A stretch of 64,000 bases of DNA. Origin: Granulicella sp. S156 (GTDB lineage Bacteria; Acidobacteriota; Terriglobia; Terriglobales; Acidobacteriaceae). The stretch lies in assembly GCF_009766105.1 (NCBI RefSeq), contig NZ_LMUH01000025.1, positions 439,190 through 503,189 on the forward strand. The letters are read 5' to 3'. The notes beneath the pieces are model-generated. The model did no database searches. It was not told where the DNA came from and saw only the letters and a program-made list of their open reading frames with translations. The position numbers and the translations under genes are program-made. Below are positions 17,101 to 25,138 of the stretch, piece after piece; the stretch's first letter is position 1; the number at the start of each line of letters is the position of its first letter.

Positions 17101-18500
17101 TGGAATCTGCTCCGGTGTCGGAAGCACTCGTCTTCGCCTGCTCCGAACTCGTGCCAAAGCTTGAACAGGTCGGCGATGAGATTGAGCATCTCCTCGATGC
17201 TCTCGAAGGCAAATACATTCCAGCAGGACCAGCAGGCGCGCCGACTCGCGGAATGGCCCATATCCTTCCGACAGGTCGCAACTTCTACGCTGTCGACCCA
17301 CGTGCCTTGCCTTCACAAGCAGCATGGCGTGTAGGACAACAACTGGCACGCCTGGCCATCGATCGATTCCTCAAGGAGGAGGGCGAATATCCCGAGATGA
17401 TGGGCTTGAGCGTCTGGGGAACCTCACAGATGCGTACCCACGGCGACGATATCGCTGAGGCATTCGCACTGCTCGGTGTTCAGCCTGTTTGGAACCCACA
17501 ATCCCGAAGATTGGAAGGCGTTACAGTCACGCCGCTCGAACAACTCGGACGTCCGCGCGTGGACGTAACGCTGCGCATCAGCGGCTTCTTCCGCGACGCC
17601 TTCCCACACCTCATTGATATGTTCGATCAAGCTGTCTCACTTGTGGTCGAGCTTGATGAACCGCTCGATCAGAACTTTCCTCGTAAGCACTATCTAAACG
17701 ACCTTGAAGCGCGTAAAGATCTTCCAGAGCATGAGGCAGAGGCGCAGGCCCGCTATCGTATTTTTGGATCGAAACCGGGTTCCTATGGGGCTGGCATTCT
17801 GCCACTCATCGAGAGTGGCAACTGGAGCAGCGATGACGATCTCGCACGCGCCTTTCTTACGTGGGGGGGCTATGCCTATGGAAAAAGCACGGACGGTATC
17901 GAGGCTCAACCGGTTTTTGCGAAACGCCTGAAGTCGATTCAAGTCGCACTGCACAATCAGGACAATCGTGAGCACGACATCTTTGACTCCGACGACTACT
18001 TTCAATTTCACGGCGGTATGATCGCATCCATCCGGGCGCTCACCGGTGCTCAACCCAAGGCTTACTTCGGCGACAGTTCGCGTCCAGACACGGCACAGGT
18101 TCGTGACCTGCGCGAAGAAGCCTTGCGGGTGTATCGTTCGCGCGTAGTCAATCCAAAGTGGATCGATAGCATCAAGCGACACGGCTACAAAGGTGGCCTC
18201 GAACTCGCAGCGACCGTCGATTACATCTTCGGGTTTGACGCTACCGCACAGATAGCGCCGGATTTCGTCTATGAAGGTCTCGCGGAGCACTACGCTCTCT
18301 CCCAAGAGATGCGAGAATTCCTCGGCGCCTCCAACCCGTGGGCATTGAATGCGATCGCCGAACGTCTGCTTGAAGCCGCCAGACGTGAGCTTTGGGAAAA
18401 CCCGGCACCTGAAACACTCAATGCACTGCGGAATGTACTCTTGGAAAGCGAAACTTTGCTGGAAGCTCAAGGCGAGCGGAGAAGAGAGGCCGTATCGTGA
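14136..18500 (+). CDS. cobN: Cobaltochelatase CobN with N-terminal [2Fe-2S] ferredoxin domain
   Basis: The 1454-residue protein joins two units. Residues 1-115 are a thioredoxin-like [2Fe-2S] ferredoxin with Cys29, Cys33-35, Cys70 and Cys74 (YCYTGCCCG and GGCIGPCALAN). The rest is CobN, the large cobaltochelatase subunit that inserts cobalt into hydrogenobyrinic acid a,c-diamide; it contains family blocks such as HMGKHGTLEWLPGKG, GEGSQSKRRAHAVVVDHL and SVWGTSQMRTHGDD. Many genomes have the ferredoxin as a separate gene beside cobN, so fusion suggests electron delivery during chelation or to the cobalt. The start is ATG 14136; a longer frame would overlap the btuC remnant. The stop overlaps the next gene. 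Confidence 0.93.
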   Translation: MSTSHRQRVVRADGRAFNIVQHRAHLTYCYTGCCCGITERGYAAVPVDVYQEEWLKRKIRNDVHLTKGGCIGPCALANVASLVFDGKSIWFHSVNSEWHVRQIFEYIDSMLKADRFMQPPAELSEYAFNYYDWDVRVPSPTDGLTQLEMVQPNGAILLLSHADTDMLTLIKASELLPPELRVGSFSLNALRNEDQMNALITGEMSRAKVILVRCHGPLSCIPGFDRLKTACLERGQSLVLVSGTGDNASEFSETINVPADVMQTASGYLDLGGVANFAELFRFLSDRLMLTGYGYAAPSSMPEHGIYLPEMDVATFEDWQRQADSARPTAAVLFYRAHRMSGNTAFIDKLAETLQSKGMNALCIFTSSLKSKDEGRPAAFRLIEGRADVLISTLSFALGEVNTGSVTVAGDALDSLEQLGIPILQAIASGMPRGAWEGSRRGLSSLDTAVNVAIPEFDGRIITIPISFKERSATGTDNLYVPHEERIERVAGIAARLATLRRKPNIERRIAFVLTNSAAKASQVGGAVGLDSPASLLTVLRAMRGRRYNISALPETSDELMQDLLQRGTYDDNYPLNPAQAKRFARSAYRKLFASFPERPARRMQDFWGQPQDRGFSIMPAKKTDKKLLPTIGGKVVSIDLEEPWGDEHDYLFAAMDFGNALIALQPPRGYGIDPDAIYHTPDLPPTHHYTAFYRWLGTPQSEGGWGADAIVHMGKHGTLEWLPGKGIGLSGECFPDLLLGDLPLVYPFIINDPGEGSQSKRRAHAVVVDHLTPPMTSAETYGPLAELNQLVNEYYAVEKLDPAKLPYLQQQIWELVQRTNLKADLDTKTMLTRERGDHTHEWDDALTPEGVPTTLASMTGNEVAHLIEDLDGYLCELGMAQIRDGLHILGQMPGLPEMLRSLTRLANIGTPSLQQSLAIAFGFDLALLLDKPGERLLESRELLGQTCYTRADVLELLDRASLDLFTMLETLGFRPETVSEVQRAVLGVESAPVSEALVFACSELVPKLEQVGDEIEHLLDALEGKYIPAGPAGAPTRGMAHILPTGRNFYAVDPRALPSQAAWRVGQQLARLAIDRFLKEEGEYPEMMGLSVWGTSQMRTHGDDIAEAFALLGVQPVWNPQSRRLEGVTVTPLEQLGRPRVDVTLRISGFFRDAFPHLIDMFDQAVSLVVELDEPLDQNFPRKHYLNDLEARKDLPEHEAEAQARYRIFGSKPGSYGAGILPLIESGNWSSDDDLARAFLTWGGYAYGKSTDGIEAQPVFAKRLKSIQVALHNQDNREHDIFDSDDYFQFHGGMIASIRALTGAQPKAYFGDSSRPDTAQVRDLREEALRVYRSRVVNPKWIDSIKRHGYKGGLELAATVDYIFGFDATAQIAPDFVYEGLAEHYALSQEMREFLGASNPWALNAIAERLLEAARRELWENPAPETLNALRNVLLESETLLEAQGERRREAVS

Positions 18501-20233
18501 GGTCTATATACCCGTTCGCTGCCATCGTTGGACAAGAAGAAATGAAGCTCGCCCTGCTGCTTGCAGCTGTGGATTGGCGCATCAGTGTACTTCTGCGTGG
18601 AGACAAAGGCGCCGGCAAGACGACCGCTGCACGCGGTCTCGCAACGCTTCTACCGCATCCTTCTCCTTTCATAAACCTGCCCATTGGAGCGACAGAAGAC
18701 CGGCTTCTCGGAGGCCTACATCTTGAGCGCGCACTCAAGGGCGACCCCGCGCTCAAGCCCGGCCTTCTGTCTGAAGCACATGGCGGCGTTCTCTATGTCG
18801 ATGAGATCAATCTGTTGCCGGCGCATTTGGGCGACGCCTTACTCGATACGGCCTCAAGTGGTGTCAACGTCATTGAGCGCGAAGGACATAGCGCGTCTCA
18901 TGCGGCTGAATTTGTCCTGCTTGGAAGCATGAATCCCGAAGAAGGCATTCTGCGACCTCAACTGCTCGACCGCTTTGCTCTGGCGGTTGATATAGCAGCA
19001 ACGTTCGATCCGGCGATGAGGCAGACCGTCATCGAGCGGAGAATTGCATTTGAACGTGATCCATCCATCTTCCAGGTCCAATGGTCACCGATGGAGCAAC
19101 AACTGCGTGACCAGATTATTCACGCACGTAATCGCGTCCATAAGATTGTTTGCTCGAACGACATCCTTGCACAGATCACAGCTTCGGTCTGCGACTCAGG
19201 AGTACGTTCTCTCCGTGCCGATCTCGCTGCAGTGCGAGCGTCGATCGCATACGCCGCTTTGGCCGCGGATGAAACGGTGACCACCGAGCACGTATCGACG
19301 GTTCTGCCTCTTGTGCTGGCGCACCGGTCCTCCAACCATGGACGCCCACCGACACCGCGCACTGAACCTCCGGCGCAACATCCCGCCCCTGAAAAGCCCA
19401 CCAAAACTCCTGATGAAGGCGGCCAGTCCAACGTTGGCGATGCTCTCACGAGAATCTTCACGCCAAAAGAAGTACAAACATTCGCGCTTCGGCCAAGCTT
19501 TGACGATCCTTCCTCACGCGGTGCCAGCGCGCGTACGCCCACCCCCCAACCGGGCCCAGTGGTTGGGGCTCGTCGAACTGAGGCCCCCGGAGAAGTCGAC
19601 ATTCGCGCAACCTTGAACCACGCGGTAATGGAGACCGGGAACATTCAACCCAAAGTTTCGGATCTTCACGAGCGGATAAGGACCCGGGCAATCGGAACAC
19701 GGTATCTCTTAGTTATCGATTCAAGTGGCTCTCATGCGCCACAGGAACGTATGCGCCTCGTTAAAGGTGCTGCTTCCAACCTACTAACTCGATCGTTCAA
19801 GAACGGTGACGAGATTGTCATTATCGTCTTTCGCGGAACGTCGGCCCAGGTTCTGCTCGAGCCGTCCCGTTCGCTCAATGAAGCTACAACAGTGCTGGAG
19901 TATCTGCCCACAGGCGGCAGGACACCGCTGGCACACGCACTGGACCTGGCCAGAACCTACCTCACACCAACAACTGTCCTCATCCTCCTAACAGACGGAC
20001 GGGCCAACGTTCCGATTGGGCCGGGTGATCCTTGGCAAGAAGTATTGGAGATCGCAGCTCAGATCAGGACGGCCGCCCTTGTCATTGACACCGAGAATAC
20101 TACCGAGCGCCTCGAACGCTCGCGCCAGCTTGCGGAGGTCTTATGTGCTGAATATGTGCGCCTGGAAAGCCCAGAGTTGAGTAATGCCGTCGTTTTAGCC
20201 TCACTGAAACCTCCAGTCGGCGCGAAACGTTAG
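18497..20233 (+). CDS. Mg-chelatase-like ChlI-ChlD fusion, probable cobaltochelatase ATPase
   Basis: A 578-residue AAA+ plus von Willebrand A protein. Walker A is GDKGAGKTT (about 34-42), Walker B is GVLYVDEINLL, and the arginine-finger region includes RPQLLDRFAL. After a Pro/acid-rich linker (about 280-400) the VWA domain carries the MIDAS motif VIDSSGS. It starts with GTG inside the cobN stop (GTGA overlap), so translation is coupled. With no CobS or CobT gene present, this fused I/D subunit very likely drives CobN. A magnesium-chelatase role is unlikely because no ChlH or chlorophyll genes are present. Confidence 0.9.
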   Translation: MRSIYPFAAIVGQEEMKLALLLAAVDWRISVLLRGDKGAGKTTAARGLATLLPHPSPFINLPIGATEDRLLGGLHLERALKGDPALKPGLLSEAHGGVLYVDEINLLPAHLGDALLDTASSGVNVIEREGHSASHAAEFVLLGSMNPEEGILRPQLLDRFALAVDIAATFDPAMRQTVIERRIAFERDPSIFQVQWSPMEQQLRDQIIHARNRVHKIVCSNDILAQITASVCDSGVRSLRADLAAVRASIAYAALAADETVTTEHVSTVLPLVLAHRSSNHGRPPTPRTEPPAQHPAPEKPTKTPDEGGQSNVGDALTRIFTPKEVQTFALRPSFDDPSSRGASARTPTPQPGPVVGARRTEAPGEVDIRATLNHAVMETGNIQPKVSDLHERIRTRAIGTRYLLVIDSSGSHAPQERMRLVKGAASNLLTRSFKNGDEIVIIVFRGTSAQVLLEPSRSLNEATTVLEYLPTGGRTPLAHALDLARTYLTPTTVLILLTDGRANVPIGPGDPWQEVLEIAAQIRTAALVIDTENTTERLERSRQLAEVLCAEYVRLESPELSNAVVLASLKPPVGAKR

Positions 20234-20310
20234 CCAGCAAAATCGTTATTCAACCGGACAGGGTATGTTTCTCAATGATTGACCCGCTGGCTCCATGAGC
20301 GGTATAACTC

Positions 20311-20457
20311 GATAATCTGGTGTTCGGGAAGACGGTGAAAGTCCGTCACTACCCCGTAACTGTAAGCGTTGAGAACATGACACTTTGGGTCACTGGAACG
20401 GAAGTTCTGGGAAGGCCGTCAAGTTCACTGAAGCGCAAGTCAGGAGACCGGCCAGAT
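20311..20457 (+). promoter_or_regulatory. Cobalamin riboswitch (second copy)
   Basis: Conserved blocks are ATCTGGTG at the 5' side, GGGAAGACGGTGAAAGTCCGTC, a B12 box in the form GTAACTGTAAGC, and GTCAGGAGACCGGCC at the 3' side. The outer stem pairs ATCTGG (20315-20320) with CCAGAT (20452-20457). A further hairpin, TTCAACT/AGTTGAA at 20473-20496, lies between the aptamer and cobU and may act in the expression platform; it has no T-run, so translational control is more likely than termination. It controls the long operon that begins with cobU. Confidence 0.93.
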
Positions 20458-20584
20458 GATGACTGGGCTTAGTTCAACTTCGCTGGGAGAGTTGAAGAGC
20501 GTGACCACACACTGTGGCAGCTGCCTACTTACTATTCCCGCTCAGCACTCGGTGATGTTTCAATCCGGGCGCTAGGAGCGATCC

Positions 20585-21148
20585 ATGCCGCATTCTCAAT
20601 CCGCGTCCGTGACTCTGGTGCTTGGTGGTGTTCGCAGCGGAAAAAGCCGACTGGCACAGCAAATTGCCGAACGAGCCGAACGCGTGACGTTTATTGCGAC
20701 TGCTGAACGTCGGGATGATCCGGAGATGCACGCCAAAATTGAACGGCATCGCTCCGACAGGCCGCTGAATTGGGTAACTATCGAAGAACCAATTCAGCTC
20801 GGCCAGACCATCCGTGAAGCGGGTAGGAACAACGATATTCTTCTCATCGACTGCCTGACTCTTTTCGCTTCAAACCTTCTTGAAGCCTACGACGAAGACA
20901 CGGCAGGACTGCAAGCGCAAATCGATCAACTTTGCATTGCTCTCAAAACGGCGCCGTGTTCGGTGGTACTCGTATCAAATGAAGTCGGCAGCGGTGTTGT
21001 CCCGGCATACGAGCTAGGACGGCGCTTTCGTGATCTGGTTGGCGAAATCAACCAGCGCGTCGCGTCAATCTCCGACACCGTTCTTCTGATGGTCGCTGGC
21101 CTTCCCTTTTCGCTCAAGGGGTCCATACCTGCGGAGGTCCGGCAATGA
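20585..21148 (+). CDS. cobU: Adenosylcobinamide kinase / adenosylcobinamide-phosphate guanylyltransferase
   Basis: The 187-residue enzyme phosphorylates adenosylcobinamide and then forms adenosylcobinamide-GDP, the activated corrinoid used by CobS. The P-loop is GGVRSGKSRLAQ (about 13-24). IERHRSDRP contains the His that carries GMP in known CobU proteins, and LLIDCLTLFASNLL is the Walker-B-like block. Length is normal. It is the first gene after the second cobalamin riboswitch, with ribosome site TAGGAG, and its stop overlaps the start of cbiA by 4 bases (ATGA). Confidence 0.95.
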   Translation: MPHSQSASVTLVLGGVRSGKSRLAQQIAERAERVTFIATAERRDDPEMHAKIERHRSDRPLNWVTIEEPIQLGQTIREAGRNNDILLIDCLTLFASNLLEAYDEDTAGLQAQIDQLCIALKTAPCSVVLVSNEVGSGVVPAYELGRRFRDLVGEINQRVASISDTVLLMVAGLPFSLKGSIPAEVRQ

Positions 21149-22536
21149 AGGGCTTCCTTGTTGCTGGCACATCTAGCGGAGTGGGCAAAACCACCGCCAC
21201 GCTTATTCTCATAGCGGCCATGCGACGACGCGGTCTGACTGTCCAACCATTCAAGAGCGGTCCAGATTTTCTGGATACTGGCCACCACACGCGAATTGCA
21301 GGCAGAAACGCACGAAACCTCGACACGTGGATGCTTCCAGAGAAGGCTAACCGTGATGTGCTTCGTCAAGCCTCACAGGGAGCCGACGCGATCATCGTGG
21401 AAGGTATGATGGGGCTGTTCGATGGAAAGAAAGACGCATCAGAAACAGGAAGCAGCGCAGAGCTTGCCAAACTGCTCCAGCTCCCTGTCATCCTGGTGCT
21501 CGATGCCAGCAAGAGTGCCCGAAGTATCGCGGCCATCGTGCTCGGCTTCGAGCAGTTCGACACAGCGCTTCAAATAGCGGGCGTAATCCTTAACCGTGTT
21601 GCCAGCGAACGCCACTTCAAGATGCTTGAAACCGCGATCCTTTCGTCCTGTAAAACACCAGTGATGGGCTGGATTCCTAAAGAACCTAATATCGCTATTC
21701 CCGAAAGACACCTCGGGCTCCGCACAACCGAAGAGTCCGATGGCGAGCACAACACGGAGGAGGAGCTCGATACGCTCGCGGCCCTCGCAGAGAGACATCT
21801 TGATTTAGAAAAGCTTCTATCACTGGAATGTGGACTCGATCTCACAGCTATTTCGCTGCCGCCTCATAAAAAGCAGCAAGCATCAATCCGCATCGGCGTT
21901 GCGAGAGATAAATCTTTCAGTTTCTACTACGAAGACAATCTCGACCTTCTTCGCGAACAAGGCGCTGAAATCGTATCGTTCAGTCCTCTGCTAGACACAT
22001 CGCTTCCTGTGGAGCTTGATGCAATCTATCTAGGTGGCGGTTATCCGGAGTTGTACGCCGAGAAGCTCTCCGCGAACAAATCGATGCTTGAATCTATTCG
22101 AGCATTCGCTGCATCCGATCGTCCCATTTATGCAGAATGCGGTGGGATGATCTATCTCTCTCAACAGCTCATTACGGCCGATGGTATTACCCATGCGTTG
22201 GCCGGAGTTTTCCCCTTCTCCATGGAGATGACCGGCAGGCTCGTTCAATTTGGTTATGTAACAGTCACACTGACGCGCAACTGTTTACTTGGTGCACGCG
22301 GAACGATCTTGCGAGGCCATAGCTTCCATTATTCGCGCATCACGATCGTAGCCGCACCTAAGACTTGCTATCGCGTGGAGTACTCACTCTCCGAGCGAGA
22401 AGAAGCTGAGGGTTATACGACAGGAAGTGTTCTCGCCAGCTATATTCACTTGCATTTTCGCGCTTCACCCCATGTCGCTAAGAGTTTCGTAGAGCTTGCG
22501 CGCTCTAAAAAGACAAGGGAGTTGTTAACGCTATGA
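21145..22536 (+). CDS. cbiA: Cobyrinic / hydrogenobyrinic acid a,c-diamide synthase
   Basis: This 463-residue amidotransferase amidates side chains a and c of the corrin using glutamine and ATP. It has an N-terminal P-loop domain (GTSSGVGKTTATL), a central part with VIVEGMMGLFDG, and a C-terminal class I glutaminase domain with the Cys in YAECGGMIYLS and the His in GHSFHYSR. The order with cobN (aerobic-type chelatase) suggests that hydrogenobyrinic acid is the real substrate, so the name cobB would fit equally. Its start and stop overlap neighbouring frames by 4 bases each. Confidence 0.94.
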   Translation: MKGFLVAGTSSGVGKTTATLILIAAMRRRGLTVQPFKSGPDFLDTGHHTRIAGRNARNLDTWMLPEKANRDVLRQASQGADAIIVEGMMGLFDGKKDASETGSSAELAKLLQLPVILVLDASKSARSIAAIVLGFEQFDTALQIAGVILNRVASERHFKMLETAILSSCKTPVMGWIPKEPNIAIPERHLGLRTTEESDGEHNTEEELDTLAALAERHLDLEKLLSLECGLDLTAISLPPHKKQQASIRIGVARDKSFSFYYEDNLDLLREQGAEIVSFSPLLDTSLPVELDAIYLGGGYPELYAEKLSANKSMLESIRAFAASDRPIYAECGGMIYLSQQLITADGITHALAGVFPFSMEMTGRLVQFGYVTVTLTRNCLLGARGTILRGHSFHYSRITIVAAPKTCYRVEYSLSEREEAEGYTTGSVLASYIHLHFRASPHVAKSFVELARSKKTRELLTL

Positions 22537-22637
22537 AACGACTCATTTCGATCTTCCTTTGGCTCACTTTGCCCGTCACACCATTGCTTGCCAGTCGAAT
22601 CGTGCCTGCCGAAACGGGTCGCCAGCAGAGATCCTAA
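22533..22637 (+). pseudogene. 34-codon signal-peptide fragment, probable btuF remnant
   Basis: An ATGA overlap with cbiA opens a short frame that encodes a clean signal peptide (MKRLISIFLWLTLP..PLLAS) followed by RIVPAETGRQ and then a stop. Periplasmic B12-binding proteins of the BtuF type often begin their mature part with a V-D-E-T-G-R-like strand, so this looks like the first 30 or so codons of btuF with the rest deleted. No similarity continues in the 85 bases before cobT. The identity rests on a short motif and the operon position; a random exported peptide is possible. Confidence 0.45.
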
Positions 22638-22722
22638 CCTCCGACAACCTTTCACAAGCCTTTCAATTCCACCCCGATCATCTATCGTTTTCATATCATC
22701 ATTCCGTCGCGCAAAAGGCTCT

Positions 22723-23802
22723 ATGAATTCCTTAAGCAAACAGCAAGTCGATCAGATCATTCAGGACCTCACCCCTCCCAACGAACACTGGCAGCAAAAA
22801 GCACGTGCGCATCTAGACACCCTTACCAAGCCGCTAGGAAGTCTTGGCCGCCTGGAGGATATTGCCGCTCAAATCGTCGCCATTCGACAAGGCGAGATCA
22901 CCGAGCCACTGAATAAGGGTGTCTACGTCTTCGCTTCAGATCACGGCATCACCGCGGAGGGCGTTAGCGCCTATCCTCGCGAAGTAACGTATCAAATGGT
23001 CCTCAACTTTTTGCGACAGGGCGCGGCGGTCAACGTACTTGCAAACCTTCATCAGGCAGAACTGCACGTGATCGACGTGGGAGTCGATGCCGATTTTCAA
23101 GACATCCCCGGGCTACTCCACCACAAGGTAGCCAACGGCACATGCAACATGTTGCACGAGCCTGCAATGTCGGATGAACATCTTGCGCAAGCAATAGAAG
23201 TTGGAGCAAAGATAGCTGCGAACGCAGTGGCCTCGGGGAAGACGATAATCGCAATTGGGGAAATGGGTATTGGCAACACCACTTCCGCGAGCGCGATTAC
23301 CTGTGCACTCACCGGTGCATCGCCATCTCTAGCGACAGGTCGCGGAACAGGTGTAAGCCCGGAAGCCTTCACGCATAAGGTGTCTATTGTGGAAGCAGTC
23401 GGCCTTAAACATTTCAGCGGCGCTCCCAACCCATTACCGCTTGACGTGCTCCGCTGCGTTGGAGGTTTTGAGATCGCTGCAATGGCTGGCATGGTTCTCG
23501 CAGCCGCAAACCACAAGCTGATCATCATCATTGACGGATTCATCTCAACTGCCGCTGCGGCACTCGCTGTCTCCCTGGCGCCGGCCACACAGGGCTATCT
23601 CATCGCTGGACATCAATCCGAAGAACCTGGTCATAAGTTATTGCTCGACCATCTCAATTTGAAGCCAGTATTGACACTCAATATGCGCCTCGGCGAAGGC
23701 TCAGGAGCCGTTTTGGCGATGCCCGTTGTCGAAGCCGCGATCGCTATCTACAACCAAATGGCAACTTTCACATCTGCCGGTGTAAGTGAGGCTTCCTCAT
23801 GA
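22723..23802 (+). CDS. cobT: Nicotinate-nucleotide:dimethylbenzimidazole phosphoribosyltransferase
   Basis: The 359-residue enzyme transfers ribose-phosphate from nicotinate mononucleotide to dimethylbenzimidazole, giving alpha-ribazole phosphate. Family blocks seen are TKPLGSLGRLE, FASDHGITAEGVSAYP, GEMGIGNTTSASA, GRGTGV and the C-terminal MRLGEGSGA, whose Glu is the catalytic base. Length is normal. The ATG at 22723 has an AAAGG ribosome site. Its TGA overlaps the cobS ATG. BluB, encoded five genes on, provides the base it uses. Confidence 0.96.
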   Translation: MNSLSKQQVDQIIQDLTPPNEHWQQKARAHLDTLTKPLGSLGRLEDIAAQIVAIRQGEITEPLNKGVYVFASDHGITAEGVSAYPREVTYQMVLNFLRQGAAVNVLANLHQAELHVIDVGVDADFQDIPGLLHHKVANGTCNMLHEPAMSDEHLAQAIEVGAKIAANAVASGKTIIAIGEMGIGNTTSASAITCALTGASPSLATGRGTGVSPEAFTHKVSIVEAVGLKHFSGAPNPLPLDVLRCVGGFEIAAMAGMVLAAANHKLIIIIDGFISTAAAALAVSLAPATQGYLIAGHQSEEPGHKLLLDHLNLKPVLTLNMRLGEGSGAVLAMPVVEAAIAIYNQMATFTSAGVSEASS

Positions 23803-24566
23803 ACCCGATGGCCCAAATTCGCAGAACATTTGCCGAATTTCTCGCGGCTGTGCAATTTCTTACACGCATTCCTATGCCGTCGCAGCCCTATGAAGCCGAT
23901 TCCCTTGCTCGCTCGGTAAAATTCTTTCCGCTAGTTGGCCTCATCGTTGGAGGAGTGGCCGCGTTCGTACATTTTTTACTGGCTCCACATCTGCCAAGAC
24001 TAGGCGCGGCCTTCTTCGTTCTTCTATATCTCACGCTGATCACCGGCTGCCTGCATGAGGACGGCTTAGCAGATACTGCCGATGGTTTTGGCGGCGGAAG
24101 CAGTCGCGAGCAGGTTCTTCTTATCATGCGCGACAGCCGTATCGGAACGTACGGAGGCGTTGCCTTGGCATTAAGTCTTATAGGTCGGCTTGTGCTGATC
24201 GCTTCCATACCGTTGTCACAGGTTCCGTATTACCTTCTCGCAACTACAGTATTGGCTCGTTGGACGGTTCTCCCGTTGAGCTACTTCCTTTCGTCAGCTC
24301 GAACTCAAACTGATGGCCAGGGGGCACGCATCGCTCGGCTCACCTCAACAGGCACCCTGATCGTTGGAACAGCCTTCAGTTTCGGTGTCGCAGCACTCCT
24401 TCTCAAGGCTCGGGCGATAGCCCCGATTCTGGCCATCATCTCGCTCACATGGCTCACTGGCTTCTATTACAAACGGCGTATCGGTGGCATAACCGGCGAC
24501 TGCTTTGGCGCGACAATTCAGATAGGAGAGCTTGGCATTTACCTTTGTGGAGCGTGGGTCCTATGA
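23799..24566 (+). CDS. cobS: Adenosylcobinamide-GDP ribazoletransferase (cobalamin synthase)
   Basis: A 255-residue inner-membrane enzyme that joins adenosylcobinamide-GDP to alpha-ribazole (phosphate). It shows the family's FLTRIPMP start, the acidic motif HEDGLADTADGFGGG that binds Mg, RDSRIGTYGG, and the late block GGITGDCFGAT, with about five to six membrane helices. Both ends overlap neighbours by ATGA, linking it directly to cobT and to the phosphatase gene. Confidence 0.95.
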   Translation: MNPMAQIRRTFAEFLAAVQFLTRIPMPSQPYEADSLARSVKFFPLVGLIVGGVAAFVHFLLAPHLPRLGAAFFVLLYLTLITGCLHEDGLADTADGFGGGSSREQVLLIMRDSRIGTYGGVALALSLIGRLVLIASIPLSQVPYYLLATTVLARWTVLPLSYFLSSARTQTDGQGARIARLTSTGTLIVGTAFSFGVAALLLKARAIAPILAIISLTWLTGFYYKRRIGGITGDCFGATIQIGELGIYLCGAWVL

Positions 24567-25138
24567 CAGGCCTGCTATTCATACGCCATGCCGAAACTGA
24601 CATGGCCGGCACACTCTGTGGGCATTCAGATCCTCCGATCAATGCCCGCGGCCAGAAACAAGTTGCCCATATCGTTTCCAGCCTTATGCCTGAAACCTTC
24701 GACGAGATTTACAGCAGCGATCTTCGCCGTGCGGTCGAAACGGCAGCAAGCCTGTCTCAAACTTCCGCCGTTTCAGTAACAACAACTGGCAGCTTACGCG
24801 AAATTCATTTCGGCGACTGGGAAGGCTTGACCTGGAAAGAGATCGAAAGCCGGGATGCAGAGTATGCTCGCCAGTGGATAGAGGCATTCCCTGCCCTTCC
24901 AGCGCCAAACGGCGAGCCCTTTGCGTCCTTCGAGGCCCGCGTCCTTCGCGAGGTCAACCACCTTCTATCCCTCGCCAACACCAGGCGAATCGCTGTCGTC
25001 ACGCACGGCGGAGTTATGCGCGTCGTCCTTCGCACTCTTCTTGCATATGACGAACAGCAAGCGTGGGAGATGACAAAGCCCTATTGTTCATCATTCGATT
25101 GCACAGGAACCATTCCTCCTCAGAGGAGGATCCAATGA
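24563..25138 (+). CDS. cobC: Alpha-ribazole phosphatase-like histidine phosphatase
   Basis: A 191-residue histidine phosphatase with an intact catalytic start (LLFIRHAETDMAG), SDLRRAVETA, the acid-rich EIHFGDWEGLTW block and the second catalytic His in VVTHGGVMR. In this operon it most likely removes the phosphate from alpha-ribazole-5'-phosphate or adenosylcobalamin-5'-phosphate. ATG 24563 overlaps the cobS stop, and the ATG of the next gene overlaps its own stop. Unlike the phosphatase at 11814-12455, its RHA motif is normal. Confidence 0.9.
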   Translation: MTGLLFIRHAETDMAGTLCGHSDPPINARGQKQVAHIVSSLMPETFDEIYSSDLRRAVETAASLSQTSAVSVTTTGSLREIHFGDWEGLTWKEIESRDAEYARQWIEAFPALPAPNGEPFASFEARVLREVNHLLSLANTRRIAVVTHGGVMRVVLRTLLAYDEQQAWEMTKPYCSSFDCTGTIPPQRRIQ

